Shown piece by piece: positions 12,379 through 22,800 of a stretch of DNA of 64,000 nucleotides. The notes beneath the pieces are model-generated. The model did no database searches and had not been told where the DNA came from. It was given only the letters and a program-made list of their open reading frames with translations. The stretch's first letter is position 1. Each line of letters starts with the position of its first letter. Origin of the DNA: Fistularia commersonii (lineage: Eukaryota > Chordata > Actinopteri > Syngnathiformes > Fistulariidae); the NCBI GenBank assembly GCA_037954325.1, contig JBBMNZ010000017.1, positions 9,659,501 to 9,723,500 of the forward strand. The letters run 5' to 3'. Position numbers and translations under genes: made by a program.

Positions 12379-15300
12379 ATGGCGTCCATTAAGGAAAGAG
12401 CCGCTGCGTTAAACCTGGCAGAGAAACTGAGTGTGCGTCCTCAAGGTAATTTATCAAACTAGCATCGTCAGCGGCTGCTACCTGCTTTGCCCGAGTTGTT
12501 CATTGTCTTTATTCAAAACGAATAACGTTTGTAAAATACGAAGTTACCTTAAGGGCTTTCCTATTAAGGGTCTTATGTATCTTCATCTTAGTTCACAGTG
12601 AGGCCCTGAAACCGGGGCGGTCTACGTCCTCCTACAGCGGCCTGATCTCCCACCTTAGGGCTTCTCTGCAAATCAAGCGTCGACGAGTTCACCTCAGGTC
12701 CTACAACGACTGTTTCCTGGGCTCGGAGGCCGTGGATGCGGTGGCGGAACACTTGAGTCGTGAACAGGGTTGAGTGTGGCACTATTAAGTCCCCTTGCTT
12801 TCCTTTTCTAAAGAAACTTTATCACTTAAACCTCAACACCCAGCTCTACCAGCAATAGATTTCATTCTTACATACATCCACTCATCCATACACACACCCT
12901 TGTTGCTGCTGCTAGTGTCCATTTTTGGAACAAGTGTTAATATTTTTTATATTTTCTGTCATTTTTTAATGCTACTGTTTTAACTTATTTAATATGATAA
13001 GATAGACTTTATCGATCACACAGCAGGGAAATTCAATTGTCTCAGCAGCATTGTAGACAGGAAGAGTGCGCATAGGAGACATTGGTACTGCAGACTATTA
13101 AATGGATATACAATGCCCAAGATAAAACGTGATATAAAAATAAGAAAATATCTCAAAATGAATGTCTTATGCAGGAGAGTGGCTGCAGTTGCAGATTGGG
13201 GAACATGTACATAATATAAATCTAAGTATTGCATGGATGAGGGCGATTAAAAAAGAAAAAGAGAGATGGAAATAGGGAGGTAGTGCAAAAACAGCATTGG
13301 AGATGCTTGTTAGAAGCATGGGTATTGCGCTTCATGCAAGACAAGTGTTTATGTGCTTGTCACGTTGAACAGCCTATGGAATGAAGGACCTGCGGTAGCA
13401 TTCCTGCTTGCAGAAAGAATTATTTAACTAACTCTACTGCACTGTCCACTTTCTGCTGTGTGAACTGAAATTTCCCCATTGTGGAACAATTAAAGGCACA
13501 TTCTGTTTTATTCTTAAGGAGCCACCACATCACGGGAGAAAGTAGTACTTGTTTGCCAGGCTCTGCTTGACTGCAGTGTGTTTGAGGCAGTTGGAACCAA
13601 GGTGTTTGGCAAAGACAAGAAGCTTGATGTTTTCCAGGACAGCAAAAGTGCTCTTTATAGGTCAGTGATAATATCAATATCAAAATAAAGGTCTGTCTGT
13701 GCTACTCTCCTACAGCTGTTTATTTGTCTTTAATTGTCAAAAACAGGTTCATAAACATACACACGCCATCAGTTGATGAGTTGGAGACAGGTTTGCTCAG
13801 AAACAGGATCAAGACACTCTCCTCTGATGCTCCCTCAGACAGGTATAGGCTCAAGTGACATGAAATTCAATGGAACACAGCCATGTGATATGAACATAAG
13901 AACATTATTTTCCCCCAACGTAACTATTTAAGTGAATGAGTAGCTTGCGCATTGTGTTCTTATTTTTCTTTCAGGCAGGATGAGCTTGCAGTTCCCACCG
14001 GGTCACATGGTCTGAAAACCACTCAAGTCAATTTCACTCACGTACCCATTAACACTCATGCTACTGCAAGTCTGTCACAAGAGACCGTGGTGGACAATAT
14101 GAGTCTGAGTCCAGGCAAAGTACAAACAGACTCTGTTTTACCACAGTCATGTAAGCAATGCCTCATCCTGTTTGTGACCTCTGGTCTGCTCTGGAGTCTG
14201 TCCAATACCTTATAAGATTGATATTATCTCAAAATTATAGAACTAATCATTGTCAAATTTTATTTTGGTAGCTTCACTTATGTTATTTAATTTAGTCCAA
14301 ATTTTACCATCATGACTCAGATTTTTCCTGAATGCCAGTCTGGCTTAGCCCTTTATCAATAGTACTTTCAAGTCCTTTTTATTTTAATTTTTTATATATA
14401 ATCTCTCTTTGGAAATGTATTTACAACTGTAGTTTCTCCCCAATGTTTTGGTGATATTGTCTGAAAAAGATTGAAAATAACAAAGTTAAGGAAATATGTC
14501 TTTTTATTGTTACATTGATCCACTTGGAATAGATGGTTGTGCTGTCCTTTTTGTGTTTGCATTTTTTCTCCCTTCTACAGTGGTTGATGCAGTCTGGCAG
14601 GAGCAGAGTCTGCTTATGCTGTTGAACCTGGTGGAGGTCCCCATCCTGGAAGGGGTGCTGCAGTGCTGCCAGAATCCATCCTCTTCCCCGCCCTCACACT
14701 CACTGGCACATAGTAACCCAGACCTAATCTACTGCAGTAACCACCTGGACAGGAAAATCCTCAAGGCCTTCAGAGACTCTCAGTATGTTTGCCACAGTCA
14801 AGATTTTTAATGTTAAGGGAAAACATCTATCATACAGCTTGCGAAGGATATAGTTATATATATAGAAAAAGAAAAATCTCATCGTATTTTTTCCTCCTTG
14901 GTGCCACTTGGATTTTTATTGTATTAATTTCATGTGCAAATATTGGTTACTTTATATAGCTCTCAAGATGAATGGCTATGTGCAGCTCTGGATTGTCTGG
15001 ACTTCCTCCCTGACCAACCAGTGGTAAATGTGAGCAGAGAACTTCCTTACTGTTTTCCTCAGGAGGAGCAAAGCAGTGAGACCAATGATAACAGCACTGC
15101 AGATGGAGGCAAGTACTAGCATAAGCATTATCAGGGGATAAGTCCTTTGTAGCAGGTTCTCTATGCTCGCTTTTTTTTTTTAACCTTAGGGTTTTGTGTT
15201 AGGAAAAAAAATGCATGCTCTTGACCTGCCAACTAATTAATGAAGTATTTATTTCTATGTCTAGCCCTCCATAATGACCAAAGTGGGTTAATTCAGTGTA

Positions 15301-18041
15301 AGCTTCTGCTGTATGGGGCACTGGTTAAGCACTACAGCGCCACAGACAGACTTCCTCTGTTGCCTCAGCGCCTGAGTGACATCTACATAGCCATCAATGA
15401 CTTACTTGGTAGGAAACAATACCAGTACTTGGAAAATGTCATTACTCTCATCCTATTTTTTTTATTTCTATCCTCCATGTCACCGTGTCCTTTTACTCTC
15501 GCCACCAGTGACTGCCAAGTTAAGCAGTGCTCTTGAGGCTCTGCAGCTCTTTGTGAAGCTGCTGCCACCAAATTGCAGAGAGGAGCTGCGCAGCCTGCTC
15601 ACATTCATGGCTGTAGCAGCTGACACAAACGCGATAAAACTGGACAAGGAGGTAAGATGTGATGACCAGTAATGTGGATTTCACCAAGGTACCATCCGCT
15701 AGCCACTTCTGTTTAAAGTTTTCATAATCCCGCTAACTTCTATTTTGAATAAGAGGAAATCCTATTGTCATATACAGTATGCTGCATAAAATTATATAGT
15801 CAAGCATGTCCATAAGTACAAATTAAAAAACTGGAAAATGAATATCACTGAATAGATAAATGGAGAACTTGAGATGATAGGTCTTAAGAGGCATAATCAA
15901 ACACCCCAGTCATGATACAAGAAGTTTGAATAGCTCAGATATTCACAATTGAGAAAGCAAAAAATAGGGTAACATGTCTTGAGATAACTCTGAATTAATC
16001 AATTTTACACTTTCTTTATATCACACTATGTAAAACAATACAGATGCATAAATCAAATGACCTGAATGTAAAAGAACCACGTACATTGGTTGCAAAACCC
16101 ATCCTTCTCAAAGACTGTTCTCATGAAATGGCTTTGACTTTACATTTGATGGTGACCCTGTAGATGGAGAACAGAGTGGCAGTGAAGGCGTCTTTCTCCA
16201 GAGCAATCTTTCCAAGCAAAGCTCTTTCAAAGGAGAAAGAGGAGCTAATGGTGGTCTTCATGCTCAGCAATGTAAAGGAAATCTTTAAGGTAATAATAAA
16301 GCTAATCTTACCAGTAAATACATTTTTAACCCTGATTGATGCTATGGGTACTCAAGTAATTTAGCGCTGTACTTTTATATACTGTAGATTGGAGACGAAA
16401 AGCAACCAAGGCAAAATTGTCGTAACTTTTAATCCTCAGTGTGGTTCACAACCCAGAATACATGATTTATATGTACATTTTCAAATTTCGCAACCCCTGT
16501 AAGTAATGTGGCTATACATTTTATGGCCTGGATCATGATAACTTTGACATTTTCTGCGACATCATCTGTTAAGCTTTATTTATCTTTTAATTTACAGTCA
16601 TACTGTGTCATTATAACTGGTGTTTACTGGCCTAAAATACATTCCATCCACACCAAGAAGGAAAAACAATCATGTTCTGATTGTATAGACCGAAAATCAG
16701 GCTTTTTTTTTGTTGTCGCCCCTCCCTGGGGAAAACAATGACATCATAGGGCATGTGATTCTGCACTTCTAGTGTGTATTGTGTAACAGTCTCCATTTAT
16801 AACACATCCTTGATTTTCAATAGTTCCACTCTAAATGGTTGGAAACACAGTCCTCTTGTCTAAATAGCCCCAAACCGCAAAAACTCCTGAATAGAACAAT
16901 TTTAAGAACAGCATCTATTGTCGGTGGAAAAAGGGTGAACATGAAAACAATTCTATACAAAGGATTTAATTTATTGGTTTTAGAAGTGACTTTTAAATGG
17001 GTTTGAACTTTGAGATTGACTTGTGCTGTAATTCCCTGTTTTTTGATCAAAGTGCGTAATTTAATTTGCAATAGTGACAATTCTAAAAGAGCAAAAACAG
17101 GAAGGCAATTTTCAAGCATAATAAAGTAAATAGTAACCACTGTTTTCTAACAAGATTTCTTTTCTTTTTTGTTTTTCCATGTTTCACAGGTACCAGAAGC
17201 TTTGCACAAGAGAGTGAGTGACAAGTTGGCCAACCTGGTTCAGGGGAGGCAGCCCGATGTTACTGGTAAATGTTTTAAATCAAATGCAGGCCTATACCAA
17301 ACAACTTAAACTATATTGTTAACTATGAATTGGGTCAGATTTGGACACTCATTTTACATCCTGCAATTTAAAACTGCAAGTTAAAACTGCAAAGGTGCAT
17401 TTTATGCATTTATGTTAATCACAATGTTTGACAGTAAAAAAAAAAAATTCTATTTTGAGATTAGATAATGTCAATATTTATCATCAATTGAACATATTAA
17501 TACACTGCATTCTGGTGCTATTTCATATAAATTAAAGCAGCTACAGATAACTTAAGTGTCCACTTAAAAGTTGTATCGCCACTCTTAGTATCAAAATGAA
17601 ATAGTGTTAACACTAATAGTTTTAAGGTATCCACTTTGCCGAAACCACCTCTCAAAAGAATTCATTATAAGTGATTATTTTTAGGCAAATAATTATCAAT
17701 GTAACATTTTCATATAAAGGTCATTGGCAAAAAGCAAAACTGAGAAAACAATAAACAAGCACTAAAAAAAGAGACAGTTCTTGACAGTCAAACTAAATTA
17801 GTTAATACTGTTCATTTTCACATTTTTCTTTCACCCTTCAGATTGCCAGGTGTCCAACAAGACATATACTGCCTCTGCAAAGAATACGACAAACCAGGAA
17901 CTCTGGGCTTTGCTAAACAACATCCACCTGGACACCAAGATCTCAGCGAAGGAGAGAAAGCGCCTACTCGGACAGTTTTACCAAGCCCACCCAGAGATAT
18001 TCAACAAGTTCTTTGGTGAATCTGCTGTAAGTGCTTTGTAG
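12379..18041 (+). CDS. depdc7: depdc7, DEP domain-containing protein 7
   Basis: Twelve coding exons: 12379-12445, 12592-12768, 13519-13660, 13747-13842, 13975-14150, 14581-14782, 14960-15108, 15265-15408, 15509-15651, 16164-16289, 17190-17265, 17842-18041. They sum to 1,698 nt (565 residues plus TAG); human DEPDC7 is about 511. Start MASIKERAAALNLA mirrors human MATVQEKAAALNLS. The DEP domain spans roughly residues 35-130 (RRRVHLRSYNDCFLGSEAVDAV, then VCQALLDCSVFEAVGTKVFGK across exons 2-3). The C-terminal half is alpha-helical (VDAVWQEQSLLMLLNLVEVP, DEWLCAALDCLDFLPDQ, ELRSLLTFMAVAAD, KRLLGQFYQAHPEIF), similar to that of DEPDC1-type proteins. DEP domains usually bind membranes or partners; the biochemical role of DEPDC7 is not well established. 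Intron 7 uses a GC donor. Confidence 0.95.
13010..13430 (-). mobile_element. LINE 3'-end fragment in depdc7 intron 2
   Basis: Reading the minus strand, a coding remnant with CYRRSFIP (typical of the reverse-transcriptase C-terminal tail of fish LINEs) leads into a 3' UTR. It ends with AATTTCCCTGCTGTGTGAT and CGATAAAGTCTATC at about 13,010. It is 5'-truncated and inactive. Confidence 0.6.
15109..15110 (+). other. depdc7: GC splice donor of depdc7 intron 7
   Basis: The exon ends GATGGAG and the intron begins GCAAGTACTA. Only the GC donor (phase 1) joins in frame to the next exon (CTAG|CCCTCCATAATG, giving ALHNDQSG). The nearby GT (GGCAA|GTAC) would create a stop within three codons. GCAAGT is the usual GC-AG consensus. 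Confidence 0.8.
15652..17841. other. depdc7 introns 9-11, no extra feature seen
   Basis: Outside exons 16164-16289 and 17190-17265 the sequence is AT-rich intron with no repeat or RNA I can name. Confidence 0.5.
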
Positions 18042-18184
18042 AACAGTGGTATAGGTCCGTGAAAAGCATATTGGCTGTCAATTGTGATTGTTTTTGTGTA
18101 TAAGTTGATAGTGTTTAAAATGTGCTATTTGAAAAGCCCCTGTTTGCTGATTGTTTAAATGATTTATGTGTTGAACAAAATCTA

Positions 18185-18190
18185 AATAAA
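18185..18190 (+). terminator. depdc7: depdc7 polyadenylation signal AATAAA
   Basis: AATAAA 144 bp after the stop codon, followed by a T/G-rich stretch (GGCTTTGTCGTGGTCGTTG), as expected for a cleavage site about 20 nt downstream. It is the first such hexamer in the 3' UTR. Confidence 0.7.
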
Positions 18191-18479
18191 CATTCTATAT
18201 ATTCTTGGCTTTGTCGTGGTCGTTGCAGACTTATTGCATGACTTATTAGCCATGGTATAATTTTGGGGACGGTAAAACATGAACTTTTCAGTGTTGTCAC
18301 ATGATGAATTGCGTGTAACATGAATGAAGACTATTCAGAATAATATTTGTGTGCTCTTCAAAATGAGCAAATACTTTAAAAGAAAACCCAAAGGTCAGTA
18401 CAATCATACCATTATGTGAAAACAGAGGGGAGCAGACGTTCCACTGCGAGTGAGACAGCAGACAGTGGCGAGGAGTGTG

Positions 18480-19190
18480 TGTGTGTGTTTGCGTCACGTT
18501 GTGTACTATAACTGAGTGACATCCGTGAGCAAATCAGCATCTGGCTGTAGTGTAAAAATATTGGGAATAATGATGCCCAGTGAGTGCCCTCACTGCAAAA
18601 TCATAATAACTAACTATATACCACACAGTGCAGTTAGAGGACAGAAGCTCCTCATCCAGCTAGCAGAAGACCCACCAAGCTGGTGGCAGGCCAAGGCCTC
18701 AGTTTTTCCATGCCTGGTGAAGGTGATGGAGGGGAGACTAATGTTGCAGCATCTTTTTTCTTCTGAGAGAATCTCCTCAAAAACAGCAGATGATCATGAA
18801 GAAAAAAAATCTGATCATCCATGCTGACGCATCTGATTTTTCCAATGCCATCCTCTTCTGTTGACATTAATACTGTTTGTTTGATTCTGGTTCTGTTCCT
18901 GTTTTGTTTTGTTTTTGTTTGTTTTTTTAATTTTGTGCAATATAATAGTTTATTTAAAAATCAAACAAAAGTAAGAATGGTTTTGTAGCACACGAAATGC
19001 ACAAAATTAGGCAGCTATAAGGTTTTTCCTAAAACACCGAATGCAAAAGGGGTTTTAACATACAAGGCATTGATTTTTTCGAAGTGAAGATAAAAAGAGC
19101 CGAATGGGGGTCGAAAGAGTCGGTTCTTCTGTGGGAGCTGAGCAAAAATAACCGGTTCTCTGAAAAGATCCGACCTTCCCATTTCTATAA
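18480..19190 (+). mobile_element. hAT transposon relic (transposase 3' end and right terminus)
   Basis: At 18,650-18,830 a decayed reading frame contains DPPSWWQAKASVFPCLV followed by FSSERISSKTADD, recognisable as the hAT C-terminal dimerisation region (WWK..FP.L, SSERIFS). Downstream, 19,075-19,190 carries the 'AGAGCCGAATGGGGGTCG' and 'GATCCGACCTTCCCATTTC' type terminal sequence common in fish hAT elements. The left end was not identified. Stops and frameshifts make it non-functional. It sits between depdc7 and the tcp11l1 promoter. Confidence 0.65.
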
Positions 19191-19199
19191 GAGGGGCTC

Positions 19200-19521
19200 G
19201 AGCGAAACGTCATACTAGCACCTCCCACACCGGAAAAGCATCTGTGTTAGCGGCTAACATGGCGACGCATATTGATAGATGACTACGGCATAATAATCAT
19301 CAGATTTCTCGGATTGAATAAAGCTTTTAGCGGTATCGAAGACGCCTTCCGGCAGCGGTATATCCGGAAATAAATCTTTGACAGCGGATTTTCCGATGTG
19401 ACTAGGTTATGAGGGAGGGTCCTTAGTCGTTGTTGTTTACAGTCTCTCCTCCCAGCTAAAGGCAGACAAGTTGATCCAAACATTGACTTCTATTTACATC
19501 CTCGGGAATTTCGACTTAAAG
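19200..19521 (+). promoter_or_regulatory. tcp11l1: tcp11l1 promoter and non-coding first exon
   Basis: A strong donor (CTTAAAG|GTAAGTCACG) ends a leader exon at 19521. Upstream is a YY1-like AACATGGCGAC at 19256-19266, whose ATG gives only a five-codon ORF. The block is less AT-rich and contains more CpG than its surroundings. The left boundary is approximate because the start site is unknown; the hAT relic ends only a few bases upstream. Confidence 0.6.
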
Positions 19522-19748
19522 GTAAGTCACGTTTCCAAGGAGGTGACTACACTAACGGTTAAAATGTTAAGTCTTTTGACTTGTTTACCTCAGTGTTTAC
19601 ATCAGAGACTGTCACACCCCTCTGCCCCTTCCCTATTCCTGATCCAACTGTAATCTTAGCCTCCTTTGTTCCAAACAAGGATGCATTATTTTAAAACCCA
19701 CCAATTTCATTTCCAGCTACTGTAACCTTCTTAATTTTTTTATATTAG

Positions 19749-19801
19749 CATTTAATCACTGCTTACTAACATTACCTGCTTGGTGGATGGAAGGTATTAT
19801 C
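19749..19801 (+). other. tcp11l1: tcp11l1 exon 2 5' UTR part
   Basis: A good polypyrimidine tract and TATTAG acceptor end at 19748. The following 53 nt lead to the ATG at 19802. No upstream in-frame start lies in this piece. Confidence 0.6.
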
Positions 19802-22800
19802 ATGCCAAATGGGTCCGGACACCATGAAGGTGAAGGAGACAAGGATCCTGAGGAGAGGGCACAGGATGCTGCCATGCAGTCTGTGAGGAAAAGGGTTCGA
19901 GCCAATACCCCAAGCCCAAACAGAGGGTTCCCTGCACAGGGTAAAAACAAACAATAAGCCTTTCTTTGAAAAATTCTTTTTCGGCAGCGCTCATCAAAAT
20001 AAAAGGGTAGGCTCACTGCAATTGGTCTTTCGACAATTGCCACAAAAAAACAAACAAACAAACAAAGATTTCCAATACATTGTTAACAATATACTAATGA
20101 ATAATAAAGTTGCACACTCTTCAGCTTACTACAAATTAAATTTTAAGTCATTCATTTTCAAAAAAAGATTAAAAAAAACTTGAAATGTTATGACCAATTG
20201 TATTAAAAGAATGTTGCATTTCCCATCAATGGATTAGAATAGAATAGCAGTCTTTTTGTCTAGAATAATAGTATACTGAAAATCATAGTGTCACAACTGT
20301 CCTAATATCCTAATATGATTTAACTGGGCAGGGAAAGAAGCAGTGCAATTCTAGTTTAATTATATTACTATGTACAAAAGTAATTTGAAGGGAAAAAGTA
20401 AAAGCATGAGAATGTATTTGTGAATAGAAACAGCCATTTAAACGCAACACAAACAACAGAAACAGAAATATGTATAAAAAAGTCAATCCATACATATTTC
20501 TTTGTACAGATCCTTTGTAGCTCCTATCTATTATGGTTTCTTAGTTTGCTTTTTAAAGAAGACTTTGGCATTGTGAAAGTCTAGGATCAACAGACAAATC
20601 ATTCCTTAGTTTGCGTGCATAAACGCTCTATGTCATCTCACCCAAATTAGAAAATGCTCTGGGCTCAAGGAAGAAACCTTGTGACTAGATAGATCAACCA
20701 GGTTTTGGCACGAAGAGCATATCTTAAAACTGCAGTGAGGCCAGAGCATTTCCCAATTTGTAATTTAAGACACTTTAAATACAACAGGTAGCTATTTCAG
20801 GTTTTAGGGAATTTAATTTTTATTTCAGATTTTGAGCAGAGCTAACCGTTGCATTTTGAATCGTTCGTAATCGTTGTATTCATTAGTCCAGAAGATGTTT
20901 GAACAGCTCATAAAAAATTAAAATTATGGATTTCGGACTTGGAAAGTCTGCACGTATTCTGGGAATGTTTTTGATTTGGAGACCTTTAACCTTCTCGATG
21001 CCAATGATGTGTTTTTCAAAAATCACACTGTTATTTTGCTGAAGAATATTTGCTGCCATCCAGTGGTTAACAGGATCAAGGGGGTTCATAATAGGGAGGT
21101 CAGAAGTGAGTAGTAAGATGAGAAGCTTATAGTCAGTGTAATATTGATTGTGCCTCATAATGTGTGCAGATAATGCAGACAGTTAGCTATGTATATCAAT
21201 TTCTGACTGGTGGATTGAAAGTTGTGCGGTGTGATCAAGTCTTAATGATTCTGGAGGCAGGATGCAAACTACAGGAGGATGTTGCTATACATAACTATCC
21301 AGTTTTTTGGTCTTCTTGATCCACAGCGGAAATGTAGGGAATGTTAGTATTGATGAATTTTATTGTCACTGTTCATGCTCACTCAAAAAAGGGGAAAAAT
21401 ACTCTCGCTTAGAACTGAAGAAGACTCTCGGATAACAGGGGAAACATCTTAAAAAATTAGCAAATCCAGTTGTCATGAAGTGATTTTACAAGAACCATTA
21501 CTCCAATTGCTTTAAACGAGTCTTAGACACCCCACCAAATATTTTCTTTACCACTAAATCAGATTTATTTCATTGTTTTTTTTTCTAGTATGTAAACAAC
21601 CCTTCTCCTAACTTACAAATACAGATGATTATAATAGTTGCCTAATTTCTTTTTTCTTTTGTTTCAATGTTCTGGTTTAAGATACATTTTAGGACCAAGC
21701 CTTTTTTTGGTGTTCAGCTGTGAAAATACAAGAAAACCTTCCACAAGTGGGGCAATAATACAAAAAAAAAGATTTTATTATGGCTCCACAGACATGTATT
21801 TTCACTGAAGATAATCAACACGCAAGGAAGACACTTAAGGGTTTGCCAAAAATTAGAGGATTATTTTTAATGCAGCTTTGTCTACCAATACATAGCCGTT
21901 ACCACAGCATTCTGTACCTGCTGTCTCTACAGTCACACTGTCTGTTTTAACTAGGAAATAAAACCCTTTTTCAAAGTGAGTTCAAAATGAAAGTAAAGTT
22001 ACCGGCGATTGTGTGAAAGAAATAAAGACTGTCTGTAAAGAAGAACTTCCCTACCCTTGCAGCCAGTCCTCCTGGATTTGTCTCTGTGGAGGAGTTGATG
22101 GAAACAGCTAAAGGGGTCACCAACATGGCTTTGGCTCATGAAATAGTGGTCAACCAGGCCTTCCAAGTTAAACCGACAGAGCTTCCAGAAGGAAGGTGAG
22201 ATTTTATTGGGGTTTTTAAATTTTCCTTTGAGTATGGACTGTCTTTAGTAGACCTGCATGTCCCTCTTGTACTCCTTCAAAGTTTGGAGCGCATGGTGAA
22301 GGAAATCATGCACAAAGCTTTCTGGGATTGTTTGGAGGCACAGTTGCAGGAGGATCCACCGCAGTACAACCATGCCATCAAACTGCTGGCCGAGGTCAAG
22401 GAGGTAATGCTGTGACAGACCAGGTGGTAATTTTATTCAGTAAATAAACTACCACTAATCACTCTTCAAAAGTCTGTTTCTAATTATAGCTGAAATCTTC
22501 TCTCTTAGAACATGATCCTGGAGTTATTTGTATTTTGAGAAGGTCATAGCTCCAGGATTCTTCATAGGGACACTGACCACCCTCTGGTTGACCCCTCTAA
22601 TTACTCACCCTGGCTTTCTTTTACTGTTTTCAATCACCTTGCTTCTGCAGAGCCTGCTGTCTCTATTGTTGCCAGGGCAAGGGCGACTGCGGTCCTGTAT
22701 TGAAGAGGTTCTGGACATGCCTTTAATTCAGCAGCAGGCTGAGAATGGTGCAATCGACATCAATGGACTGTCTCAGTTTATTGTAGGGATGATGGGCTCG

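Noticed and set aside
12592..12600. Alternative depdc7 exon 2 acceptor at TTCACAG
   Set aside because: It puts a TGA in frame after three codons; the TCTTAG acceptor eight bases earlier keeps the frame open.
14783..14810. depdc7 exon 6 extending to the stop near 14,810
   Set aside because: The GTATGT donor at 14783 joins in frame to exon 7 and restores the conserved SQDEWL motif.
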